Shown here: positions 22,750 to 34,109 of the stretch, one piece after another
Numbering within the stretch: the stretch's first letter is position 1
How the letters are laid out: each line of letters starts with the position of its first letter
Source of the DNA: Cryptomeria japonica
Taxonomy: Eukaryota > Streptophyta > Pinopsida > Cupressales > Cupressaceae
DNA length: 62,000 nt
Assembly (NCBI RefSeq): GCF_030272615.1
Contig: NC_081406.1
Coordinates: 242,051,718 to 242,113,717, forward strand
Reading direction: 5' to 3'
Position numbers and translations under genes: made by a program
The notes under the pieces: model-generated
What the model was told of the DNA's origin: nothing
Databases searched by the model: none
What the model saw: only the letters and a program-made list of their open reading frames with translations

Positions 22750-23157
22750 CACTTGCAACTGGGAGGCGTGGGAATGAGAGTATGCAGGTCGAGTCTTAAA
22801 ACCCGACCTACATGTAGAGTTGCAATTATAGGTACTTGCAATGCAGGTCTAGAGATCCGATCTCAGATAGAGAACAATAAAACTCTTGTAATTCGGGTTT
22901 GGGGGGGCGGAATGCAAGTGCAAATGAAACATGGTGAACTTGGAATCCGGAATTTGTTGAAACACGAGTTGGGAGGAAAGAAGATACTTATACTTGCAGT
23001 CGGGCCTTGGAGACCCGAATGCAAGTGAACATGGAGCAAGATTGTAAGGTAGGTATAAACTTGCAATTGGGGTTTCAAGACCTGATTGCAAGTGAAGCAC
23101 ATGAAAACATTCATGCAATATTGGCTTGCAATCAGGTCTTGGAACCCCGATTGCAAC
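22750..23157. repeat. Array of about seven imperfect palindromes
   Basis: Units resemble CTTGCAATCGGGTCT, a 3-base loop, then the complement AGACCCGATTGCAAG. The best lie at 22993-23025, 23060-23092 and 23125-23156 (spacing 65-67 bp). Older ones lie near 22784, 22833, 22884 and 22938. The gag reading frame of the minus-strand copia breaks at the right edge, so the array lies inside or has replaced that gene. Confidence 0.8.
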
Positions 23158-23159
23158 TC

Positions 23160-23432
23160 CTTCAGATGCTTCCAAATTTTTGAGGCTGACTTGCCAAAAG
23201 GAATTTGAGGTAACTGGTCATGTGTGACAGAGAGCTTAAGAAGCATGATTGCTTCCCTATTGCAATCATCAAATTTGTCCTCGTCGACTCCGACTATGGT
23301 AGGATGAGATTCTTTGTCCAAAACAAGATCATCAAGGCGGCGATATTCGAAAATAGTTAGCATGCGCTGCTTCCAAGTACTATAATTTTTGCTGTTGAAT
23401 CGCTGATTGCCTTCCAACATCAAGTTGGTCAA
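23160..23432 (-). pseudogene. Copia gag N-terminus, truncated
   Basis: The minus strand from 23432 reads MLEGNQRFNSKNYSTWKQRM, then LTIFEYRRLDDLVL and LKLSVTHDQLPQIPFGKSAS. This is the same Gag start as in the plus-strand copia at 15190-15440. About 88 residues remain before the palindrome array. Upstream, at 23430-23740, the leader also matches the plus-strand element. Confidence 0.85.
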
Positions 23433-24326
23433 TTACGCCATCTTGCACATTTCCCAATGCATGAAAAACAAGAAAACTTGAAAAGACATGAATTTGAAAC
23501 AGAGGCAAAATCAAGTACAAACTTCAAAAAAGACGAAGTATGGCTGACACGGATTTCGAAAAAGAATTTGCTGACCCAAAAAATCCGACGAAGACCCAGA
23601 AGAGTTCTTGAAAAACCCACAAAGAATCTAAAATCAGAATGCAAATTTGACGGTTCAAAATTGGAGGCACGAAAAACAATGCACCCAAAAAAATCTGACA
23701 ACGACCCAATTGAGGTTTCGAAAAACCCAAAAGAATTCTGCAATCAAAATAAATTTGCGACTTGAAATGGAGGGTATAAACCTTAGCCGAAAATGCAGAA
23801 CCTCAGGTTGTGAAAAAAAAATTGTGTAGGAGGCTAAAATATTTTCGGATTTGATGCAAAAGAAATTTTGAGGGTCAACAAACCCTAGCCACCAAGAAAT
23901 GCAAAGATCCCGCCAAAAAATCCATCATAGAAGAGCGTCGTGCGAACCTAGAGCAAAGTCGTGCGTTAAAAATTCGCAAAAAATCGCGTCTGAGAGTTGA
24001 TGGGTCATGGTGATAAGCGCCGTGTTGGGCTGAAAACCCAAAACCCATGTTGTACAAACAAGAATAGAGCGAAAAATCACGTCGCACACAGGGATAGGAG
24101 GATCGTGGGTCACTAAAATGGTCGTGGGTTGAAGAAAATGCAAGACCAGAGGAAAGGAACACAAGGGCTGCAGCAAGAATGTGCCAAAATGACGTGAATA
24201 ACCCGTTTGTCACACGAACTTTTGAAAAAATCCGGGAAAAAGAAATACCCGACGATCACAGTATGCACCATCGGAAAAGATTGCAGAAAAAAATATATTT
24301 ATTTTTTGGAAAAATCTTTGATTCCC
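23433..24326 (-). other. Leader region of the minus-strand copia
   Basis: Antisense copies of the CAATTGGGTCGTTGTCAGAT and TGCCTCCAATTTT motifs of the other copia leader lie at 23600-23730. The rest (23770-24320) is C/G-richer, with open frames that do not match known proteins. It ends at the primer site. Confidence 0.6.
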
Positions 24327-24338
24327 GCTTTGATACCA
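24327..24338 (-). other. Primer-binding site of the minus-strand copia
   Basis: On the minus strand this reads TGGTATCAAAGC, one base off the tRNA-iMet site of the other copia. LTR sequence should follow to the right (about 24340-24500), but its ends are not clean TG/CA and no second LTR was found. Confidence 0.7.
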
Positions 24339-24499
24339 TATTACGGAAACGTAATTGGTAGAAAAATAATTGTTGTATTAACAATGAGCAAGAACGCTCA
24401 ATAAATATATTACAAAGATTTATAAAATAGAAAGTTTCTAAAATACAATATATTACACGATTGAGCATTAATAACTAACTTAGGAAAATATAATATTAA

Positions 24500-25015
24500 T
24501 AGTGATGTATGATGTGATATTGCTGGAATCACAAGGGGGATTACATTTATGGACACTGTTGGAACGTAGAATCTATACTAACTCATTTGGAAAATAAAGA
24601 TAAAAGAGATGAGGGTTAAGAGATCCAATCTAATCCTAAGAATGTAAGAAACCATTGTTGACTCAGTGCAACCAAACCAAGCTTTGCTTCGCCATGAGGA
24701 AACAACTACACAAATATGGTGCAATCTCCTAAGGATAAGCGAATGATTTTCAAATCACCTATGCACATCAACATTACGAACAATGGGCATACAACAATTG
24801 AAGTTAAGCTTTAATCAAGTTCAATCTAACCACACACTGCAATTTGCAATCAACAAACTCCAAGTGGTATGAACATTAGGCTTCACCATTCGTCAACAAT
24901 AGATTTTCTATTCATCTAACACATCTAAACTACGAGAAGTAGAGACCATGCAACAAGTTGAAATAGCACACAAAATCCACCATCTCTTCAATGAAAATAG
25001 TATGTTTATTACATC
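24500..25015 (-). repeat. A-family repeat, copy 2, part 1
   Basis: Aligns with copy 1 at 13640-14038 and 19855-19940. It is uninterrupted where copy 1 has the 5.8-kb insertion, giving the empty site CAACAATAGATTTTCTATTC. Confidence 0.75.
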
Positions 25016-25732
25016 TGTAGATGGAGGAAATGGGAAACTAAATCATGGATTTAGCTTCTTCCAACATCCAACAATGAAGTACCTGCAAAACACACACATG
25101 CAAAGCCAAAATAAACAAAGAAACACACATGCATGTTACATAATCCACTCCATTGCACTCCTTAAACCAAGATCTTATGTAGATAATATTGCTCTCAGAA
25201 GCACACACAAGAAGCTATGGTTTTTTGGAGATTCAAGATGATTGATGCAAAGGAAGCTAAAGAAAATGAAGTGCCAAGATGTTGAAGAATACAAACTGAC
25301 ATAAGTTCGACGCATAAAGATGAGATGCCCAAATAAGAGAGGGGGCTTTGTTTAAATAGATTTTGTCCGGGCGAGTTCATGTTGTGGGATGAATATGGGA
25401 TAATACAAGATGAGTGGTATAGGGAAAATGAGTGGTCAAAATGGTAAGTGGGAAATGGTAAGTGGTAGGAGGGGATATTTAAGGGTTTTATTAAATAAAT
25501 AGAGAAATGTGTATAACATGAATGCATGAAGGTGTATGCATGATATAATGTTTTATTTAATAAATTTAATGGATAAATGGTAAGATATTAATAATAATAT
25601 AATAAAAGATGGGAATTATGAATAATGAATTATGGAGAAATGATAATGTAATAATAGGGACTCGCCCGATGTTCGGAGAAATTTGAAATTAAATGAAGAT
25701 AATAAATTAACGGAAATTTTTATGTGTCTACA
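25016..25732. mobile_element. Solo LTR with TSD ACATC
   Basis: It begins TGTAGATGG and ends TGTGTCTACA, with perfect ACATC duplications at 25011-25015 and 25733-25737. Copy 1 of the host repeat lacks it at the matching place (about 19940). Length 717 bp, non-coding; the sense strand is not certain. Confidence 0.85.
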
Positions 25733-26230
25733 ACATCAAGCCTTGGCAACAATCCCCTTTCCTCCTACTCTACTGCTACTAACTATCTGGCTATCAACTA
25801 TTCACTATTAACCTTTACAAATGAAATGATTGAGCCTTATATAGAGGTCTCATTACATTTCAATGGCTCAAATTGATTCAAGATCAATGGCCAAGATTTA
25901 ACAATAAAACCCTAATTAGGGTTAGTTACAAGTAACTCCATTCGACCAATGAAATAATTACAATGAGTGGTACAATGAATAAACTTCAATGCAGTGCCCT
26001 GTGTTACCTACTCCACTCTTGGATGAGTCAGGTTCATTGAACTTGAACATGTTGATGTGAAGTAACTTGATTGTTGGATGATGACTAGGATGTCACCTCA
26101 ACATGCTCCTCGTGTAGATCATCACAAAGTGTTTGTGGTTTGATCAATATCTCTTGATACTCAACATTATCTAGTTGCTAGATGTGATGATGATGGGGCA
26201 TATTCCCAAATTGCGTCATCCAAATGATCA
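25733..26230 (-). repeat. A-family repeat, copy 2, part 2
   Basis: Matches copy 1 at 19965-20036 and 20680-21100. A reversed TATA-like box, CTTATATAGAGG, lies at about 25837. It carries the empty site of the solo LTR found in copy 1. Confidence 0.75.
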
Positions 26231-28986
26231 AGCATCTATCTTTTCCTAACTCTTTTGAAACTACCTAGCTTGATCACGCTTGTATTTCCATTCACTGTCT
26301 CGGTAAGATTGACCTCCTATGTATGATGCTTGATCTTGACTTTCACAATGTCTTCACTTGACTTGAATAGCTTGACTTGATGTGAGGGTACCTCCATGTT
26401 GTACTAGCCTTAGATCTTGGATTTCTGAAGGAAATTCAAGATAATCGCAATGTTTCCTCATGTTCATTGTTCTTCTCTTGGTGTGACGCCCTTGAACCTC
26501 TTTCTAAGTCTATCTTCAAATATGTTTAGCTTTCATCATCCTCATGTTGCATTTACTCCATATCTCATGGCGATGATCTTGATGCTAGCCTCCCTTGCAT
26601 TGTTGAGATGTCTTGAAAGGTCTTTGATCTTTTGGAATTCATGTGAAGTCTTCTTCATGTGGTGGTTGCATCCTTGCTTAAGTCCATCATGATGTTCATC
26701 CCCTCCTTGCATGTGATATTCCTCTTGTAGAGCAAGGTTGCCTTAACAGTGTTGCACTTTCCTTGAAGTCCTCTCTTCAAGTCGTATCTTTCCTAGCTTC
26801 CCCTTCTTGCCTCAAAAAGCTGAAAAGAAACCAAACAAGAATTAAGGATCAAACAAGTAAAATAATAAAAGAACACTTAATCTTTTACCTTCTTACAACA
26901 TCAATTAGGTCTCCAAAGATCAATTTAAATCTGGAAAAGAGAACCCGCTTGATAGAATTCACTTGAGTTCTTTTGATTTAAGTTTTGATCCAAAAAAATG
27001 GCTTAGATTTGCACCCTACACCTAGGTCTTCTCTTCTTTTATTTACCTTGAAGTGATTGTTTGAAGCATAGGCTTTGATGCTTGTTTTAAATCCTCCTTG
27101 CCCCCTCACACTTCCATGCTAGGCTGACCTAGACCCCTAGAGGATCAATCCCACCAGCCTAAAAATGCTTAGACCTTAGCACATAGTAAGCTGACCCACA
27201 CTTTATCCAGCTAGAGTGGGTTTCAAGTAGTCAAATGCACAAATTTAAAGCACATTTAGGGGTTCTATGTGTACAAAGGTGGGTGCTGAATGCAAGTCGG
27301 CTAGCATACATTTTATTTACCCTTCTTTCCAAGTTGGCCGTGCTGGCCCTTTCATCATTGAAGGAGGGATATAAATGAAGGATTAGTTCTCCCTTTTTAC
27401 CTCGCAATTCAAAATTAAATAACATCCTCTGTAAGTATGAGTCATCAACTTCAGGTCTGATTCACATGTTGGAATCCTGATTTATGTCTGCTCCAATTTA
27501 ATATTGGTCTGATTTCTTCTTTCAAAGTCTGACTTTTGTCACCCTTATTTAATTACCCCCTTCCCTGAGCGCATGTGAAGGGTTACTTTGCATAGCGAAT
27601 TTGGAGGGATCACTTGCACTGAATGAAGCTTCAGTGAGTTTAGGTAGCTGGATGCACAAATTGGCAAGCTTCAACACTTAAACCATATAACTACCCTCCC
27701 CTTGAGCGCATTTAGACATCTTGGCTGCATAGTGGGTTCAAGAGGGAGCTTTTCACAATGTTGATTTCCTTCTTAGCCCTCTTGACTTGATCATCTCTCA
27801 TCCCTTTGAGCAGGGTCCCCTTCCAGAGCGGGTTTGGAATACACCTTTGCATAAAAACATGGAGCGGAAACCAAGTGCTAACTTGCACAAATAAAGATAG
27901 GATCTAGAAGGTCAAATGCACCAAGTTGATGCTGGAGGGCACATTTGGGAGGCTTGCTTCCACCTAGATCTGGACTCCAAATCTGATTCAGACTGATTCA
28001 TTCAATTTCCTAAGGTCAGACTTTCACTCAAACTCCTCATTCATCTCCACCCCTAGGGCGCATGTAAGGTAGGCTTGTGCACAAGGCTTGCTTTGATCGA
28101 GACTTAATCAATTTTAGGGTCCACTTCCTTACTTGCCTTGAACGCATCCCAGAGGTGAGCATAGACAAAGTTGCAATGAGTGCATGAGAGGTATTGACTC
28201 ACACAAACACTTGGGAGTGCTCATTGAGGATGCCCTTGCACAAAATGAAGCAGATTTCAGGCATGCTTATGCACAAGATCATGAATTCATGTAGAAGGTA
28301 GTATTGGATACAAAGGGTGAAGCACATGATGTAGGTGTTTGCACAACTTAAAGTGCTAAAACGCATATGCAACTTACCCTTGTACAAACCGTAAGGTGTG
28401 CGTACTTAAAGCTTGAACTTGCACAAAGGTTAGGACAAGGTCACATTGCAAGGTGGTTTCACCATGACTTAGGCAATCTTATCCTCTATTTCCCACTTGA
28501 GCACATCCAAGGTGATGTCTTGCACAATGTCACACATGGAGCAGATTTTGAAGGACGTCTTGCATTATACACGAATCTCCCCCCTTCATTGAGGGCTGGC
28601 ATTGCATTGGTAGGGTAGGCTTGCACAACTTAATACGTGAATCAAGGGGGTTAACTTTTACTTTTTTCCCCCTAGGTCCTACATACTGTAGACTTACAAC
28701 TCATGGCTCTAAGGTTATGTGCTTGCAGTTCCTGATGGAACTGCAGGCAAGCTTACCACTACATGCACAAACATCACCTTCCAGTGACATCCAAGACTCT
28801 TAGCTACCTGACAACATTTGCAACTAGGCGACTTCACTACATGGCAACATTTAAAACATAACACTAAGCAACATGATCTCAACCTTGTCTTGACAAAACC
28901 TACCTCTACTCTTAAGCAAAGGTTAACAACTAAGACCACTGCCAAGCTAAGACGACCAACTAAAACACTTAAGCCAAGAAAAAAAG
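26231..28986. other. Non-coding internal region of the second A-family element
   Basis: No intact gene. From about 27100 to 28620 irregular words recur: GAGCGCAT or a variant after CCCCT, followed by TTGCATA, for example near 27565, 27705, 28050, 28135 and 28495. Position between the repeat and the GGGGTCCCCATT motif matches the hairpin array of the third element, so this may be its decayed counterpart. Confidence 0.4.
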
Positions 28987-29032
28987 TGGGGGTCCCCATT
29001 TGCATTGGGGCGATGTGTGCAAACGTCACAAC
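28987..29032. repeat. Conserved GGGGTCCCCATT...ATTGGGGCGATGTGTG motif
   Basis: The same block, including the following GTCACAAC, occurs at 47088-47132. CCCCA and TGGGG pair around a short loop. In both places it lies at the far end of an A-family element, so on the minus strand it would be near the start of the element's RNA. Confidence 0.6.
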
Positions 29033-30027
29033 ATGTACTTAGATTGATGAGAGATTACACCAAGGGGAAAATGCTTGTGCAAGCGTGACATGGTTTATGA
29101 TTTAAACAATGACTGTCAATGAAAATATTCACATACAAATTGCTCAGACCTGGAATAATGCAATGAAAATCAACTGCAAGCATTCACACAAAATACTTAT
29201 ATTAGAAATGCCCATGTAGATTAAAAAGAGATGTGTATGTACATTGAATAGAACAAAGTATTTGATTTATACATTTCATTCAGATGACTACAGAGATTTG
29301 CTACAAGTATTTGCTGATGATCAAAACTGCAATAATTACAAATATATTTTGAAAATGATCATATTGTTAACGTATTCAACTACTGCTGAAGTCCTCCAGG
29401 TTGAAGTGTTCATGCAATCTCTTTATGAAGCTGCCCTCCAAAAACCAAAGGGTATTTTGTCCTTCGGGAGGGTAACAGATCTTTAAATATAGGGGGTTTG
29501 ATTCTTATATCTAATCATTCAACACAAGTGCTCGTATTTGGGTTTAGAGATTGTTGCTGGCGGACAATAAAAAAAAAAACTCATTGTGAAGGAACATACA
29601 CGACTATGTAATAAAGAATCTACAATTACTTGATTCACGAATATTGCATAGCAAATAATTGTAGAATGATGCATAAATATTCACATATGAAGGGCTGTTT
29701 TCACTGAAATGGTTTTGCTTGCCTGAACATATCTAACATGTATGACTGATGGTGATTACCGAATTGAAAATCACTTGTAAAGATATTTCCTTCCTACCTA
29801 CTTTTACATTTGTGCTACATACTTGAATTTGCATGGTTACAGAAGATATATTTAGTGTCATTTCTGAGCTACAAATGCGCACTGTTTCTTTATCCTTGCA
29901 TGCTACAGTTTTCTGTTAACTTGTTTTCATGAAGATTTACTCCTTTCCATCTGAGTATCAATAATGATATATTCTAATAATTTGTGTTATATTTATGATA
30001 AATTTGTTATGATGCATTTCTTGGCAG
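29033..30027. other. Intron sequence without recognised feature
   Basis: AT-rich, with an A-run at about 29571. It ends in a good acceptor (TTGGCAG). No gene seen. Confidence 0.5.
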
Positions 30028-30131
30028 ATGGCTGTTCATGTATTGCTGTCAATGGTGATATTGTTGCTCAAGGATCACAGTTTTCTCTCCATGACATTGA
30101 AGTTTTAACAGCAGTAGTAGATTTGGATTCT
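30028..30131 (+). CDS. NADS: NAD+ synthetase (glutamine-hydrolysing), next internal exon
   Basis: This exon continues the glutaminase domain: [19 protein letters not shown], then [16 protein letters not shown], the usual plant sequence directly after the YYDGC block. The acceptor TTGGCAG|AT supplies the two bases that complete the Asp codon begun at 8469. The donor is TCT|GTATGA at 30131/30132, phase 0. It is uninterrupted and well conserved. The ATP-dependent synthetase domain must lie further downstream, and no exon of it was recognised up to 62000. Confidence 0.85.
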
Positions 30132-31015
30132 GTATGATATCCTTTTTCACCCTTAATCTTATTCCATAGAATTTGAATGTTTGTGGAACTGTATTTTCAA
30201 CCCTTTAATGCATAAAATGACTACTATAAATCTTGTTTATCTTACTTTTCTTGTAAGTAACCCTTCATTGCAAAAATAAGTTATTTTGATAGGAAATGCA
30301 ATGAACACAAGTATAACATCGACAGGATCAATTTGCAAACTATGAAGTCACATTGGGAAATAGAGAAAATGGGAGATTTTGGGATAGTTTCATTCAAGTG
30401 ATTGCTTTTATTTAGTGGAATGCATTATTTAGTGGAATGCATTAGGTCTCAACCATGCACTCCAGATATTTTTTTCCACCAACATTGTGTCAGTAAAATA
30501 ATGCTTGCATATAACTGGATCAAAACAAGCTGCTCACAAAATTATCTTCAGAGACTTTCCATCATTATTGACATAATCCAACATTGTCTATGATAGAAGA
30601 CACTGTCTATAAATTTTTCAAACAATTGTTTAATATCTTACGGACCAAAAGTCAATCAATCAATGTATGTTATGACTGATGGAAATGATCCACCATGATG
30701 TCTGCATGGCAATCTTCAATAAGATCTCTGGGCCACAGTTGTGTTTATGATTCTGTTGATCTCTGTCTTGCAGACAATCCTTTCCTCTATTTATATGATA
30801 AGAATCCCATGAAGACTTATAAGTCTCAGATATCAAGTGCCACTAGTTTCAATTTTCTGGCTTTCCTTTGTTCAGGGGCTCCAAAACTCGTCTCTGACCA
30901 ATTTTTTTTGGTACAACAGCAGGAAAATCGTGAGCCTATGCTTAAGTCTCATCTTAGGATGAGTAATGATATCTTGGCCTCCTGCATGATCATCTTCATC
31001 AGCTGCATGTTTATT
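30132..31015. other. Intron sequence downstream of the second exon
   Basis: No recognised gene. Its last 50 bp (TGATATCTTGGCCTCCT...) recur at 34139, to the right of the solo LTR, as a small tandem duplication. Confidence 0.5.
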
Positions 31016-34000
31016 TGTAATGTCTCCTACTCGGATTTGGTCTAATTTAACCATAATCAATCTATTTTCAAAGTACTAATGACTTAAACTAACTTGATTA
31101 AGAGTCAAGTCTATCTTACACGAGTCAAATCTGTGATATTCGATCTTTCTTTAGTCTATCAAGTACTTGCTAACTTACCATACTAAATAATTAATCTTAT
31201 TCTGATTCATTTATAAATCATTTACATATTTATTAAATATTATTTGTATGAATTATTATGTAATATTACAGAGTAATTTCTAAAAGTATTATGTTAACCA
31301 TAATTATTATATTAATATCTATTATTATCAATATCTATATTTACAATCATTAGGGGAAAAGCAGGTTTTGAGGGGACTTGAAACCCCATACAACAGGTTT
31401 TGGAGGGACCCGAAACCCAATAGATTTTACTGGGATCTAGAACCCAACAAAGCAGGCTGCTAAAAGAAATAAACAATGAAAAACCGCAGTCAAAATCCAG
31501 CAAAGATGACTAAAACCAGCAACAACCAGCATAGTCACGCCACACCCAACAAAGCTACAGCTCCAAACTATAGCACGGAAGAGTAATAATCGAGGGTATA
31601 ACAAGCGCCCTCAGCCAACTTTCAGGGTTTTGAAAGGTACCGTTAACCTTCAATAACAACATCAGATTACAACAAATATTCATACAATTTGAATCTGGCC
31701 AGTAGGGGTTTTGAAAGGCTCCCTCAACCTTCAAACTGGGTTTTAAAATGGAACCCAAAACCAGCAACCAGGGGTTTTGCCAGGCACCCTCAACCTTAAA
31801 TAATGAGCTCAGAACACCAGACACAAGATTTTCCCCAAACCAAAGACAACAGAAAGACCTACTGGGCCCTTTACAACTAATAGCAACCGGCTTGCCTATG
31901 GGATAAACCAGGAACCCACCACTAGAAAAAGAGGGAATAAAGACCCCAAAAACCAGAAGGAAGGAGGCCAAACCAAGAAACAACAAAAAGGAACTAGTCC
32001 AGGAGACAAGCTAGGAATCTGGGAAAAAGAACTTCCAGACCCACCCAAGGAGACACCTTTGAGAGAAGAAACACGCATCCATAGCCAACAGCAAGAGGAG
32101 CACCAAAAGTCGAAAATCCCCAACATTCCATCTCTCCACCTCAATAGGAAAGATCTCCACCTCTACAGGACGAAGAATGAAGCAAAAAGACAACAACCAA
32201 CACTCTCCAGCAGCAAGCAGAAACCAGCCCTTTCCCCTCCACCAAATATCCACCTCCACGGGAAATATGGTCACTTCTAACAGACAAGGAGGGGAGAAGA
32301 ACAAGAGCCAAGAAACCCCCCTCAAAGGTTCATACCAAAGACAAATCTCCACCTCAATAGGAGAGTAGCCCAACAAAGAAGAACCAAAAAAAGAAGCTCC
32401 TTCTAAGAACTAGAGCACCAAAGGCCAAAACAACAAAAAATCCTCAGCACAGAGGAGAGGAGAGAACACAAAGAGCCTCTCCACAAGAGATCCGCCAGGG
32501 TCCCAGGTCTTCCCAAACACCATCCCAGACACAGGCAGGAGAACACCACCAACCAAAGAAAGAGCAGAAAAAAGGCCATTGACAGGAACCACCACACACT
32601 TGAAGATCAAAAACAGAGGCCACAAAAAACCCATGCCAAAACGCTTCCATCGCTGCCGCAGCCTCCACTCCTTCCTCTGCACCAACTCCTCCAGCCACCA
32701 ATCCAGCAAAAAAGATCCACAAAGAGCCCCATCAGACAGTTGCAACATGGAAGGTGAAAGGAGGAGAGGGAGGAAGTCATTGTCATCTGCAGTACCATCT
32801 TCCCCATCTTCTGCAACTCCTTCGCACAAAATCATCCTCATATGGTGCATGTTAACACAAGTATTTACAATCATTATGTTACTCCTTATTCTGATTTGAG
32901 TATATATACATATATAAACAAATGAATTAAATAATATTACTAATTATTTATGGATTTGCTAGTATCCTTTTATATAATTTACTAATACTACTACCACTTA
33001 AAAACAATCCTAATTGGTAATATGTTTAGGGGTTGGTATTGGCAGACAGATCTGACGCATGGTCTGCCACTTTCATGATACTTGATATCCTTATCAAATT
33101 TAATGCACTCTATGTTAAATTCTGCATAGAAACATTATCAGACTTCATATAGTAGAAATACATCCCCACGCATACCATCAAGGGCAAGGATAGGGCAAGG
33201 ATACTACCGCCTGTCGCTTAATACTGATCTGATCTGTTCTGATTGGTGGTTCCCCCCTATTTTCCTCCTTTCGAGTGCTGATCTGCTATATGTATATTCC
33301 TCAAATTAGTATTGGAGGGTTACGTCCTTTCCATGGTACACGACCCTCCCAAAAGTGGTATCTCTTAATAACCATCCCTTGCCCCTTCACTAATGAATTG
33401 CTGTTGTCAATCTTTAATGAGTTTGTTGACTAAGTGTAATCGTTCCATATCAATGATTAATTACACTGGTTAATATAAGAACAATTCGATGCTCCTTTAA
33501 TCATACTAATCTCTAACGCGTGCCTTACTTATTGCTGTATTGTTGTCTTGTATAAATATTGCTGTATGTACACAAGTTTATGCTTCGATTTCTGTTCTTA
33601 CGAAGATAACCACTGCTTGATAGATTGCTGTTCTGATCAACTGCCAGTTCGATCTGCCATATACCACACAATCAATCTTAAATCGCTGTGTATCATAACA
33701 CACCGTCTTCTTGTTGTTCATATACCCATCATAGTTGTAGTAATCCGAACACTTATGAAATTGCTACCACCCTTTTATTTGTCTTTGTATTCACTGCTTT
33801 AATCAAATGGATTGTTACCTTTAACCATGAGTCAACTCATCTGTGATGACTTGTATTTGTTTCTAATTACATCGAATCTCCAATAGTAATAATTACATTG
33901 TATTTGTCTATAATTTATAATATATTAATTCTGTTTATAATAATATTGATATTATTAATAATAAATATTAATGAATATTAATGAAATAATAATATATAAT

Positions 34001-34109
34001 AAATATTAATGAAATAATAATATTTAATAAATTTCAAATAATCATTAATTAATAATATTAATAATTGCTTCATTAGGATATATATAATGATCAATGAGGC
34101 AATATGACA
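31016..34109 (+). mobile_element. Solo LTR with TSD TTATT, split by a 1.5-kb insert
   Basis: It begins TGTAATGTCTCC and ends CAATATGACA, with TTATT at 31011-31015 and 34110-34114. Its last part (GGATATATATAATGATCAA) matches the solo LTR at 8970-10959. Removing the insert leaves about 1.57 kb. A TATA-like CTATATGTATA lies near 33283. Confidence 0.8.
31353..32861 (-). mobile_element. Insertion with 15-bp TSD, non-LTR-like, unidentified
   Basis: TATTTACAATCATTA occurs at 31338-31352 and again at 32862-32876. A 15-bp duplication points to target-primed insertion (LINE or SINE). No poly(A) or poly(T) remains at either end. The minus strand has several open frames (up to 154 aa) but no RT or endonuclease motif that I recognise. 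Repeats near 31360-31440 (GGTTTTG(G)AGGGAC, GAAACCC) and 32140-32360 (CTCCACCTC(A/T)A(C/T)AGGA) lie inside. Confidence 0.6.

Larger units (their letters stand above)
8470..30027 (+). other. Intron of about 21.6 kb in the NAD+ synthetase gene, filled with transposons
   Basis: The interval runs from GT at 8470 to AG at 30026-30027, with phase-1 joining of the two exons. It holds at least two solo LTRs, a gypsy-type element with a nested copia, two A-family LTR-like copies, a third solo LTR, a copia 5' fragment in antisense and a LINE relic. This is inferred from exon homology; an unrecognised small exon inside cannot be excluded, but the reading frame needs none. Confidence 0.75.

Noticed and set aside
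23875-24213. 112-aa minus-strand ORF as a secreted protein
   Set aside because: It lies in the non-coding leader of the copia element and overlaps other frames without similarity to anything I know.
30695-31045. 116-aa ORF as the next NAD+ synthetase exon
   Set aside because: No similarity to the expected following residues; it runs into the solo LTR.
31555-32899. Overlapping open frames on both strands (up to 154 aa) as genes
   Set aside because: They are low-complexity, overlap in several frames and show no known motif; they come from the stop-poor insert.
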